Made by a program: the position numbers and the translations under genes. Below, in pieces: positions 1 through 5,811 of a stretch of 5,811 nt of DNA. The DNA comes from Terriglobia bacterium (GTDB lineage Bacteria > Acidobacteriota > Terriglobia > UBA7540). Location: the NCBI GenBank assembly GCA_030049455.1, contig JASIKV010000134.1, positions 1 through 5,811 of the forward strand, written 5' to 3'. The notes below the pieces were generated by a model that searched no databases, was not told the DNA's origin, and worked only from the letters and a program-made list of their open reading frames with translations. The number at the start of each line of letters is the position of its first letter. The first letter of the stretch is position 1.

Positions 1-1
1 C

Positions 2-1096
2 GGGCATACTGCTTCCTCGGCGTTTTGGTATGACACGCCTTCCGGGCACTTCGTGAGCAGCACCTACTACATGGCGACACTCCCGGCTTGGGTGGATGAC
101 TTTAACCGGCAGATGCCGGCGAAAAAGTATTGTGGGCAGAAGTGGCAAGCGCTGCCGGACACTCCTGGAGCCGCAGGCAAAGTGCTCTCGGAATACAGAC
201 CATCATCAGACGAGTCCTGTCCCAGTCCTAAGTTTCTCAGTTGGGTGGACAACACACCGTTTATGAATGAGCTTGAACTCAGCTTTGCGTCGGCTGCCAT
301 TCATAACGAGCGTTTGGGCCGCGGCCCCGACACCGATATCCTGACGTTGTCCCTCAGCGTCAACGACTATGTGGGTCACCGCTTTGGGCCATACAGCGAA
401 GAAGTGGCAGACACCACGCTCCGCACCGACCGCTACCTGGCGGCGTTTTTGAACGATCTGGACAAGCAGGTGGGTTTGGCGAACGTTTTGATTACGCTGT
501 CGGCCGATCACGGCGTGGCGCCTACTCCGGCATTCGTCCAAGAGCATAATTTAGGCCTGGGGACGGCCCAATCAAAAGCCGTTCGTACCGCCGCCGAGAA
601 GGCCCTGACCGATGCCTTCGGTCCGGGCCCTTGGATTGTCAGCCAGGACGAACTCTATCTCTATCTTGACCGCGATACGATAAAGAGGCAAAACGTTTCC
701 GAATCAAAGGCCGAAGAAATTGCAGCCGAGGCCGCCTCTTCCCAGCCCGACGTGGCTGCGGCATTTACTCGCACCCAGTTTCTGACGGGCACGTTGCCCA
801 ACTCGCCACTCGCCCGCAAAGCGGCCAACAGTTTTTATCCCAAGCGCAGTGGCGATGTTTTCGTAATCTTTGCCCCTTTCGCCGTGCCCACTTCCAATCC
901 CACCGGCACGACGCATGGTACTCCCTGGAATTATGATGAACAGGTTCCGCTGATCTTCTGGGGCAGCGCCTTCAAGCCGGGCTTCTATGCCAATGCCTGC
1001 CAGCCCATCGACCTTGTGGCTACGTTGGCCGCCGTTCTGGGACTTACTCAACCGTCCGGGACGCAAGGCGTACCGTTAACGATGGCGATCAAGTAA
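2..1096 (+). CDS. Alkaline phosphatase family protein (PafA-like), C-terminal part, 5' end outside window
   Basis: The frame is open from the left edge (codon 1 at 2-4) to TAA at 1094-1096, giving 364 residues without the true start. The GTG at 53 is internal, because similarity to the family already begins upstream (AFWYDTPSGHFVSSTYYM). Three of the metal-site motifs of the alkaline phosphatase / nucleotide pyrophosphatase superfamily are visible: NDYVGH (Asp122, His126), SADHG (Asp169, His170) and GTTHGTPWNYD (His305). Family knowledge says these bind two zinc ions and hydrolyse phosphate mono- or diesters, usually in the periplasm after Sec export. The Thr/Ser nucleophile, the first metal Asp and any signal peptide would lie upstream, so substrate class cannot be decided. 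Full-length relatives have roughly 540-560 residues, so about a third is missing. The C-terminus (PIDLVATLAAVLG) is typical and intact. It is convergent with the tRNA and the NHL gene. Confidence 0.9.
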   Translation, partial: GHTASSAFWYDTPSGHFVSSTYYMATLPAWVDDFNRQMPAKKYCGQKWQALPDTPGAAGKVLSEYRPSSDESCPSPKFLSWVDNTPFMNELELSFASAAIHNERLGRGPDTDILTLSLSVNDYVGHRFGPYSEEVADTTLRTDRYLAAFLNDLDKQVGLANVLITLSADHGVAPTPAFVQEHNLGLGTAQSKAVRTAAEKALTDAFGPGPWIVSQDELYLYLDRDTIKRQNVSESKAEEIAAEAASSQPDVAAAFTRTQFLTGTLPNSPLARKAANSFYPKRSGDVFVIFAPFAVPTSNPTGTTHGTPWNYDEQVPLIFWGSAFKPGFYANACQPIDLVATLAAVLGLTQPSGTQGVPLTMAIK

Positions 1097-1160
1097 GTGC
1101 CTGATCTTATGGATGGGCCGCCTCTGGACTCCTTCCGGGCACGCGCTGGAATATCTTCTG

Positions 1161-1192
1161 CCCGCCGAGACGATTCCCCACAGCGCGGCGGG
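1161..1192. repeat. Inverted repeat in convergent gap
   Basis: A perfect 7-base inverted repeat (CCCGCCG at 1161-1167, CGGCGGG at 1186-1192) has an 18-base loop and lies 65 bases after the phosphatase stop. There is no T-tract on either strand, so it is not a canonical intrinsic terminator. In DNA this GC-rich it may be chance. A second 7-base inverted repeat (ATTCCCG at 1286-1292, CGGGAAT at 1328-1334) is found further on. The remainder of 1097-1354 shows no recognisable gene. Confidence 0.25.
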
Positions 1193-1354
1193 GCAGGCGA
1201 CGCTGCTCGAATTCAATAGGGGAGATGCACGGCTCAAAGTCGATAGAGAAGAAGCCGAGGTTCCTGGCAAAATTGGCTGGCACGCATTCCCGCGGACGCT
1301 GGCTTCACTTTCCCGCGCCGCCTTTGTCGGGAATCGCTAAGTTATTGGAAGGAA

Positions 1355-1430
1355 TGGTGCCGCGGGACGGAGTTGAACCGCCGACGCCAGCCTTTTCAGG
1401 GCTGCGCTCTACCACCTGAGCTACCGCGGC
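1355..1430 (-). tRNA. tRNA-Phe (anticodon GAA)
   Basis: Read on the minus strand, this 76-base gene folds into a full cloverleaf. The acceptor stem is GCCGCGG/CCGCGGC, followed by TA at positions 8-9. The D arm is GCTC-AGGTGGTA-GAGC. The anticodon stem is CAGCC/GGCTG around the loop CTGAAAA. The variable loop is GCGTC and the T arm is GGCGG-TTCAACT-CCGTC, with one G-T pair. The discriminator base is A and CCA is encoded at 1357-1355. The anticodon GAA (1397-1395) reads UUC and UUU, so the gene supplies phenylalanine to translation. It stands alone: no second tRNA is seen nearby, and its 3' end is not duplicated within the window, so there is no sign of an attachment site. Confidence 0.97.
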
Positions 1431-1794
1431 ACATGTGGGCTGCTTCCGACCGGTCCGAGTCAAACGTCACCGCGGGGTCGAGCGGGGCCCAGCCGTGCGA
1501 CTCAAGTCCGTTTAAGCATTTTCAGATGGAATCGGTTGGTTGTCAAGAATGGCGCGGGAGGGAGCTGTGGCAGCGCCCTGCGAGCGTCGCAAGACTGCCC
1601 GCCCCGGTGACCACGCACGCGCGCCCTCCGAAGGCTGAATCCCGAGCGTTCAAAACGGCCGAGTTCTTCAGCAAGCGGCTGGTTGCAAGAAGAATCGTTT
1701 TCAAGAGAGTGGATTCGTTCTTAGGCTGACGCCTCCATTGATAGACCCTTTTCTCCTGGCGGCTTTTCTCTCCTTCCCGCGGCTGCTATTCAAT
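1431..1794. other. Non-coding gap between NHL gene and tRNA-Phe
   Basis: This 364-base stretch separates the NHL gene stop from the tRNA 5' end. It holds the tRNA promoter candidate and otherwise no recognisable gene. An open frame on the plus strand (1373-1729) runs through the tRNA in antisense and resembles nothing known. Just after the NHL stop, the minus strand is purine-rich, with a short imperfect direct repeat (CTTTTCTCC at 1748-1756 and CTTTTCTCTCC at 1763-1773 on the plus strand). A weak 4-bp hairpin (AGGC-GTCA-GCCT on the minus strand, near 1727-1738) is the only terminator-like structure, and it has no T-tract. Confidence 0.6.
1518..1546 (-). promoter_or_regulatory. Probable sigma-70-type promoter for tRNA-Phe
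   Basis: On the minus strand a perfect -35 box TTGACA (1546-1541) is followed, after exactly 17 bases, by GAAAAT (1523-1518), which matches the TATAAT consensus at four of six positions. Transcription would start near 1511, about 80 bases before the mature tRNA 5' end at 1430, leaving a leader for RNase P to remove. This is assignment by consensus only. Confidence 0.5.
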
Positions 1795-4700
1795 TCAGGA
1801 TTGAGGTTTCTCCGGCGCCTGGGGCGAGGGGGCCGGAGTTTCATCTGTAACCTGCCCGCCGGCATTCCTCTCCCCAGTCCCGCTCAACGTCACGGTCAAA
1901 GTCTCGCTGTTTCCGTCACTCCCGTTTTCGACTACGGTCAACGTGCCGCTGCGTTGACCCCCGGCGGTGGGCTTAAAGGTGACATCGATGGTGCAGGATG
2001 CGCCGGAAGCCTCGCTCTGGGTGCAGGAGTTGGTTTGTGTAAAGTCTCCGCTGGCCGTTATGCTAAAGCTCGATATCGAATCCGGGCCGGCATTGACCAC
2101 CACAATGGACTGCGTGCCGCTGCTGGTCCCTACACCTTGCCGCGCGAAGGTCAGCGAAGTGGAGGAGAACCTCACCGCGGGCGCAGCGGTCGCGGGCAGG
2201 ATCGGTTGCGCGCTGAAGGGGTGGCTGGGAAGAACCTGGCGGCCGGGTCCGTTCGATGGTGCAGCCGGAGCGCTTCCCGAAGCCGGCGGATCGAAAGGCT
2301 GCGGAGTGGTCGGTGTCGGCGGCAGGACAATGGGAGGAGGCGAGTTGACCGTCGGCTCAAATCCAACCCCGCTCAGAGGAATTGTTTGCATAGTCCCGGC
2401 CGCAAGGCTGTTATCCGCGATGGTCAGGTCGCCGTCGAGCGAACCGCTGGTTGTGGGCGTGAACGTGACATTGATGGTGCAGGCTTGCCCTGTGGGAAGA
2501 CTGCTAGGGCAATTGTTCGTTTCAGCAAAGTCCCCACTGGCAGAGATGTTGCTGATGTTCAGCGAAACCGCGCCCGTATTGGTCAAGGTGACAGCCTGCT
2601 GCGTGCTGGTGGTATTGAGAGCCTGCTTGACAAACGAAAGGCTGGTGGTCACAAGGCTGGCATAGGGAAACGTCGATACCTCTCGCACGCGATTGTTGGC
2701 AGCGTCGGCAATATAGAGGTTCCCGGAATGATCCACCTGAACTGCGTAGGGGTAATTCAGGGTTGCATTGGTTGCCGGGCCGCCGTCGCCGCTTAGCGTG
2801 CTGACGGGGTTAATTGAGGCAATGGGGCCGCTGCCCGCAACCGTGCTGATCATCCCACTGGACGCGTCCACGCGGCGGATTCGCTGGTTAAAGGCGTCGG
2901 CGATGAAAATGTTGCCCTGGGCGTCGGCCGCGAGGTTGAGCGGGTCGATTCCCGCGCTGGTCGCCGGGCCGCCGTCCCCGCCGAACACCGAGCTCCCATT
3001 GCCGGCTATGGTGGTAATATTCCCCGTCTGGGCACTCACCCGCCGTACCCTGGCACCGTCGCAGATGAGGATATTGTTGGAACTGTCCAATGTCATGCAA
3101 ACGGGCATGTCCAACTGGGCGCTGGTGGCTAAACCGCCGTCTCCACTGAACCCTGCGTTTCCGATACCCGCCACGGTGGTGATGATCCCCGTCGTGGCAT
3201 CTACGCGGCGAATGCGATTGTCACCTCGGTCGTCGATAAAGAGATTGCCGTTTGTGTCCACGGCCAGGCTGCGCGGTCCATCGAGCAAAGCGCTGGTCGC
3301 GGCACCGCCATCGCCGACATAGCCTGCCCCTAAGCATCTGCCTGGATTAGGGTAGGGGCACGCGCCGCCGCCCGCCACCACCGTGATGACGCCCGTGCTG
3401 GCGCTGACGCGGAGAACGAGATCATCCCAGGTGTCGGAAATCAGCAGATTGGCCGAGCTGTCCAAAGCGATGCCATTCACGGTGAAAGCAAAGCTGGCGC
3501 TGGTAGCGGAATCACCGCTCGCCGCGAACGGCAGGGCGAGACCGTCACCCGCCACCGTTGTGATGTCCCCGGTTGAAGCGTCGACCTGGCGGATGCGCCC
3601 CTCGGTAGTATCATCAATGTAGAGGTTCCCGGAAGCGTCGACCGCCAGGGAGTCGGGAAACACGGTAATGGCGTTAAGAGCCGGACCACCGTCGCCTCCC
3701 GATCCGCCTCCCGCGTAAGTGGTAATGGTGCCCGTTGTGCCGTCCACGCGCCGGATGCGATTGTTGGAGATGTCCGGAATGAAAATATCGCCGGCAGAGT
3801 CCACGGCCACCTTGCCCGCCGTTCCAATAATACCCAACACGCCTAAATTGAGCTCAGCGCTCGTGGCGGCTCCACCGTCGCCTGTATACCCGGCAATTCC
3901 TGAGTCATTACCCGCGACCGTGGTAATGATCTGGGTTTGGGCGTTCACGAGGCGTATGACATTGCTCCCGCTGTCGGTAATAAAGAGGTCGCCCGAGGCG
4001 TCCACGGCGATGCCGGCGGGTTCGTACAGTCCGGCGGCGGTGGCCGCGCTTCCGTCGCCCGAATAGGTGTACCCTAGGTTATAATTCCCGGCGACCGTGG
4101 TGATGATCCCGGTTGTTCCATCCACGCGGCGAATGACATTGTTGTACTGGTCCGCGATGAAAAGATCGTCTGAGCCGTCCACTGCCACGTCGGTTGGGGA
4201 GCTTAAGCCCGCGCTTGTCGCCGCTCCCCCATCCCCGCAATAGTAGGTGTTGGTGCATGCGGTCGGGAATCCGGTGGTTGATGAAATCGGAGTCCCCGCC
4301 ACAGTGCTGATGTCTCCCGTCGCGGCGCCCACCCGCCGGATCACATCGTTTCCATCATCCGTAATAAATAGATTTCCGCTGGAATCGACAGCGACCCCCT
4401 CCGGGAAGTTTATGGTGGCGCTGGTGGCAGGTCCGCCGTCGCCCGTGTAGCCGGCAGTTCCGTTGCCCGCCACCGTCGTGATGATCCCGGATAAGGCGTC
4501 CACGCGCCGGATGCGATTATTAAATGTGTCGCTGATAAAGAGGTTGCCCGACGAGTCGATGGCAAGCCCGCTGCACGTGACCAGCACGTAAATCTGCGCC
4601 AGGTTGAGGCTTGCGCTGGTGGCCGGCCCGCCGTCACCGCTGTAAGAAGCAATCCCGTTGCCCGCCACTACGCTGACGTCTCCCGAGGTATCGATCTTCA

Positions 4701-4956
4701 GTATTTCGCTCTGTTCGACGGCCGCAACGTACAGGTTCCCGGATTTGTCGACCACCGCGAAGGTCGGATAAATCATCTCCGCGGCCAGAGCGGATCCCGC
4801 GGGCGACCCGCCGCCGGCGATGGTAGTAATGATCCCCTGGGCATAGGCACAGGGAATTCCAGCCAAAGCCAATGCGAGGGTCACGGTGATGGTAACGAGT
4901 GTGGCCGCGCCGCGCGAGTGTGCGCACCAGTCCTGCTTGCCGATTGTATGAAACAT
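1795..4956 (-). CDS. Secreted NHL-repeat beta-propeller protein with two choice-of-anchor D (Ig-like) domains
   Basis: The protein has 1053 residues. The start at 4956 is preferred over the ATG at 5061: it has GGAGG eight bases upstream and begins a signal peptide (residues 1-39, cleavage after AYA), whereas the longer form would bury that peptide behind 35 polar residues. Residues 41-762 hold twelve NHL modules with the pattern VAVDSSGNLFI-D-NNRIRRVD-TG-ITTVAG-GDGGPATSA. Residues about 767-865 and 927-1029 are two related Ig-like domains of the ASPM/SPD-2/Hydin type, each with a Cys pair ten residues apart. A proline-rich linker (866-926) joins them. The tail is polar, with no membrane segment or sorting signal, so the product is probably periplasmic or released. 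NHL propellers usually bind ligands or proteins; no catalytic residues are evident and the ligand is unknown. Such proteins are numerous in Acidobacteria. No terminator is clear. Confidence 0.92.
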   Translation of the reverse strand: MFHTIGKQDWCAHSRGAATLVTITVTLALALAGIPCAYAQGIITTIAGGGSPAGSALAAEMIYPTFAVVDKSGNLYVAAVEQSEILKIDTSGDVSVVAGNGIASYSGDGGPATSASLNLAQIYVLVTCSGLAIDSSGNLFISDTFNNRIRRVDALSGIITTVAGNGTAGYTGDGGPATSATINFPEGVAVDSSGNLFITDDGNDVIRRVGAATGDISTVAGTPISSTTGFPTACTNTYYCGDGGAATSAGLSSPTDVAVDGSDDLFIADQYNNVIRRVDGTTGIITTVAGNYNLGYTYSGDGSAATAAGLYEPAGIAVDASGDLFITDSGSNVIRLVNAQTQIITTVAGNDSGIAGYTGDGGAATSAELNLGVLGIIGTAGKVAVDSAGDIFIPDISNNRIRRVDGTTGTITTYAGGGSGGDGGPALNAITVFPDSLAVDASGNLYIDDTTEGRIRQVDASTGDITTVAGDGLALPFAASGDSATSASFAFTVNGIALDSSANLLISDTWDDLVLRVSASTGVITVVAGGGACPYPNPGRCLGAGYVGDGGAATSALLDGPRSLAVDTNGNLFIDDRGDNRIRRVDATTGIITTVAGIGNAGFSGDGGLATSAQLDMPVCMTLDSSNNILICDGARVRRVSAQTGNITTIAGNGSSVFGGDGGPATSAGIDPLNLAADAQGNIFIADAFNQRIRRVDASSGMISTVAGSGPIASINPVSTLSGDGGPATNATLNYPYAVQVDHSGNLYIADAANNRVREVSTFPYASLVTTSLSFVKQALNTTSTQQAVTLTNTGAVSLNISNISASGDFAETNNCPSSLPTGQACTINVTFTPTTSGSLDGDLTIADNSLAAGTMQTIPLSGVGFEPTVNSPPPIVLPPTPTTPQPFDPPASGSAPAAPSNGPGRQVLPSHPFSAQPILPATAAPAVRFSSTSLTFARQGVGTSSGTQSIVVVNAGPDSISSFSITASGDFTQTNSCTQSEASGASCTIDVTFKPTAGGQRSGTLTVVENGSDGNSETLTVTLSGTGERNAGGQVTDETPAPSPQAPEKPQS
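1870..2178 (-). other. Ig-like choice-of-anchor D domain 2 of the NHL protein
   Basis: Residues about 927-1029 repeat the plan of domain 1: SSTSLTFARQGVG, ASGDFTQTNSC, Cys978 and Cys988, VTFKPTAGG and VTLSGTG. The similarity suggests that the two domains arose by duplication. The proline-rich segment before it (residues 866-926, encoded at 2361-2179) is about one third proline and is probably an extended spacer. Confidence 0.8.
2362..2658 (-). other. Ig-like choice-of-anchor D domain 1 of the NHL protein
   Basis: Residues about 767-865 begin SLVTTSLSFVKQALNTTS and contain VTLTNTG, ASGDFAETNNC, Cys816 and Cys826, VTFTPTTSG and the closing IPLSGVG. This order is typical of the bacterial ASPM/SPD-2/Hydin-like beta-sandwich. 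The Cys pair probably forms a disulfide in the periplasm. Confidence 0.8.
2671..4836 (-). repeat. Twelve tandem NHL modules (coding repeats)
   Basis: Twelve modules are anchored by the Asp of the VD-SGNL motif at residues 70, 134, 191, 260, 319, 386, 440, 499, 567, 624, 678 and 742, giving periods of 54 to 69 residues. Eleven carry the connector GDGGPATSA or a close variant. The first connector (SPAGSALAAEM) is degenerate. Module 10 is two residues short in its D-NN-RIRRV part (CDGARVRRV). Length variation is confined to the loops around the GDGG connector. The encoding DNA varies synonymously between copies, which points to old duplications rather than recent expansion. Confidence 0.9.
4840..4956 (-). 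other. Signal peptide of the NHL protein
   Basis: Residues 1-39 comprise a polar N-region with Lys7 and Arg15, a hydrophobic core at about 16-34 (ATLVTITVTLALALAG) and a cleavage motif AYA before Gln40. This fits Sec export and signal peptidase I. Cys36 follows IP, which does not fit a lipobox, so a lipoprotein is unlikely. Confidence 0.85.
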
Positions 4957-4962
4957 GAGGGG

Positions 4963-4969
4963 CTCCTCC
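4963..4969 (-). promoter_or_regulatory. Ribosome binding site deciding the NHL gene start
   Basis: The minus strand reads GGAGGAG at 4969-4963. GGAGG is separated from the ATG at 4956 by eight bases, which is near-ideal Shine-Dalgarno placement. It supports the 1053-residue form over the in-frame ATG at 5061. Confidence 0.8.
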
Positions 4970-5403
4970 ACATCAACGCTGGCGGGGGCGTCACGATGAA
5001 TTCGCGTCAATCCCTTTCGCACGGCCCGCCGTGGCGCACGAGTGGAGGCGCAATGAGTCAAACGTACGTCTTACAGTTTGCCCTGGTCTGTTCAATCCAA
5101 CTGTTGAGACCACTTACCCCTGGGAAAGACTGCCTTGGTATGGGCGGAATGCTCAACCTTTGCCCTCTCAAAGTCAAGAGTTTTCTAATCTGCACTTTCC
5201 GGACCTGGACTGACCTGCCAAGGCTGGCGCCCCGTCAAGTCTGCGCGCCGAAAAATCCACCACCATGTGCGGGAAATCCCTCGATAGGTCGTATAGGCAC
5301 TTGGGCCAATTCACGCGATACCGCTCGTGAGCTGTGCTGGTCCCGGATATCCAACACAACGTAGATACTTTCATCGTAAAAAAATCCAGATTGCTCAGTT
5401 GCA

Positions 5404-5463
5404 CATGGGCCTTGGTGCCTATGAGTGAATTTGTGCAGGCCTCTACGCTACCCCCGGCCCATG
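5404..5463. repeat. 8-bp inverted repeat, outer stem of intergenic structure
   Basis: CATGGGCC (5404-5411) and GGCCCATG (5456-5463) are perfect reverse complements, separated by 44 bases. Within the spacer, GGT/ACC (5414-5416 with 5450-5452) and GCCT/AGGC (5417-5420 with 5437-5440) could stack inside. On the minus strand a T7 tract (5384-5378) follows 19 bases later, which is too far for a textbook terminator. Confidence 0.4.
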
Positions 5464-5510
5464 CGACCTTTCGCTCTGGCTTGCGCCGGCTGCAAGCCTA
5501 CACGGGTCGC
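5463..5510. repeat. Nested double stem-loop in intergenic region
   Basis: An outer 6-bp stem (GCGACC 5463-5468, GGTCGC 5505-5510) encloses a perfect 7-bp inner stem (GGCTTGC 5478-5484, GCAAGCC 5492-5498) with a 7-base loop. No T-tract follows on either strand. I do not recognise a known riboswitch or RNA family in it. The outer stem shares base 5463 with the preceding inverted repeat. Confidence 0.4.
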
Positions 5511-5512
5511 CA

Positions 5513-5526
5513 TTCGGAGAGCCGAA
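5513..5526. repeat. Short hairpin TTCGG-AGAG-CCGAA
   Basis: A perfect 5-bp stem with a 4-base loop lies directly beside the nested stem-loop. It is short enough to be chance, and is listed because it extends the run of structure. Confidence 0.3.
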
Positions 5527-5599
5527 ACGGGCCCAAAAAAGATGTTAAAAATTAAGGGAGATCCGGATAAGAGTATTACAACAGCGGGGCCAGCATCTC

Positions 5600-5612
5600 T
5601 CCTGCGGCAGGA
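5600..5612. terminator. Weak hairpin just after the PilZ-like stop
   Basis: TCCTG and CAGGA flank a three-base loop eight bases after the stop of the PilZ-like gene. The stem has only 5 bp and no T-tract follows on the minus strand, so terminator function is doubtful. Confidence 0.2.
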
Positions 5613-5619
5613 CGCATTT

Positions 5620-5811
5620 TCACGATCCCCAGTCCTCGGGCGGGAACTCGATGCCCCAGAAGTGGCGGGCGTCAACCCATTCGATGCCGATCATTCCTGC
5701 TTCATGCGTTCCCGGTTTGCCGATCCAGACCACCTGAAATTGCCCGACGTGGTCGCGCTCGAGAGTATGGACGGAAAGCACCTGGCCCATGATGAACGGG
5801 TAGGAGGTTTT
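5620..5811 (-). CDS. PilZ-like domain protein, C-terminal 63 residues, 5' end outside window
   Basis: The minus-strand frame is open from the right edge to TGA at 5622-5620. It contains QVVWIGKPG (residues 26-34), MIGIEW (40-45) and FWGIEFPPEDW (51-61), ending GS. The order VVW-G-PG, GIE, FWGI-FPPEDW matches the C-terminal strands of the PilZ-like proteins that are common in Acidobacteria. PilZ domains bind cyclic di-GMP in the cytoplasm through an N-terminal RxxxR and a D/NxSxxG motif. Both would lie outside the window, so binding cannot be judged. An overlapping frame at 5448-5675 is a shadow. The gene points toward the NHL gene, but the 663-base gap makes one operon unlikely. The family call rests on the short motif run only. 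Confidence 0.65.
   Translation of the reverse strand, partial: KTSYPFIMGQVLSVHTLERDHVGQFQVVWIGKPGTHEAGMIGIEWVDARHFWGIEFPPEDWGS

Larger units (their letters stand above)
4957..5619. other. Long non-coding gap between PilZ-like gene and NHL gene
   Basis: This 663-base stretch has no convincing gene. Its open frames (up to 148 codons) match no family I recognise and lack good ribosome binding sites. It must contain the NHL promoter, unless that gene is read through from the PilZ-like gene. No strong -35/-10 pair is visible: the least bad is TTGAAC (5095-5090) and TAAGAC (5073-5068), spaced 16. A seven-base A run at 5378-5384 is a T7 tract on the minus strand. A group of stem-loops occupies 5404-5526. 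Confidence 0.6.

Noticed and set aside
1097..1354. Short open frames between the phosphatase and the tRNA (75 codons on plus, 64 on minus)
   Set aside because: There is no recognisable product and no ribosome binding site; they may be chance or unrecognisable decay.
1355..1430. tRNA as integration site of a mobile element
   Set aside because: There is no integrase, no direct repeat of the tRNA 3' end within the window, and ordinary genes on both sides.
1738..2796. Long plus-strand open frames (352 and 232 codons) opposite the NHL gene
   Set aside because: They are antisense to the clearly coding NHL/Ig-like gene, are rich in Arg, Gly and Pro, match no family, and exist because GC-rich codon use leaves few stops on the other strand.
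2768..4450. Plus-strand frames with a recurring LVAGPPSP-like motif
   Set aside because: The periodic motif is the reverse-strand reading of the GDGGPATSA connectors of the NHL modules, not a separate repeat protein.
2671..4836. Tandem repeats as CRISPR or satellite DNA
   Set aside because: The periodicity is at protein level (54-69 codons) with synonymous variation, and the frame is open throughout.
5068..5095. Candidate NHL promoter TTGAAC-16-TAAGAC on the minus strand
   Set aside because: It has only four and three matches to the consensus boxes; several other TTGAC-like sequences nearby are equally good, so it cannot be called.
5068..5111. Resemblance of AGGGCAAACTG on the minus strand to part of a GEMM cyclic di-GMP riboswitch
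   Set aside because: The rest of the GEMM consensus and its stems are absent. A short imperfect hairpin (GGTCT/AGACC) here is better taken as chance.

Overview
The window is GC-rich bacterial chromosomal DNA. It most resembles Acidobacteriota (Terriglobia-like soil bacteria). That is an inference from gene content, not from a phylogenetic marker: a large secreted NHL-repeat protein with "choice-of-anchor D" Ig-like domains, a PilZ-type C-terminus ending FWGIEFPPEDW, and a PafA-type alkaline phosphatase are a typical combination there.

Layout, left to right. (1) Positions 2-1096, + strand: the C-terminal two thirds of an alkaline phosphatase superfamily enzyme, cut by the left edge. (2) 1097-1354: a convergent gap with weak inverted repeats and no supported gene. 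(3) 1355-1430, - strand: a complete tRNA-Phe (anticodon GAA, CCA encoded), with a good promoter candidate at 1518-1546. (4) 1431-1794: a non-coding stretch holding that promoter. (5) 1795-4956, - strand: a 1053-residue exported protein with a signal peptide, twelve NHL beta-propeller modules and two Ig-like domains joined by a proline-rich linker. Its start is moved 35 codons inside the longest open frame, because the inner ATG has a strong ribosome binding site and begins a clean signal peptide. (6) 4957-5619: a 663-base gap holding the ribosome binding site and a cluster of stem-loops at 5404-5526. (7) 5620-5811, - strand: the last 63 codons of a PilZ-like protein, cut by the right edge.

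The genes do not form an obvious pathway. The phosphatase and the NHL protein are both probably exported, and the PilZ-like protein would be a cytoplasmic c-di-GMP-related factor. The NHL gene lies downstream of the PilZ-like gene on the same strand, but 663 bases apart, so co-transcription is doubtful.

No clear undescribed system is visible. The points most worth a second look are the architecture of the twelve-module propeller, whose closing strand appears to have moved to the N-terminus; its regularly paired cysteines; and the structured intergenic DNA at 5404-5526.
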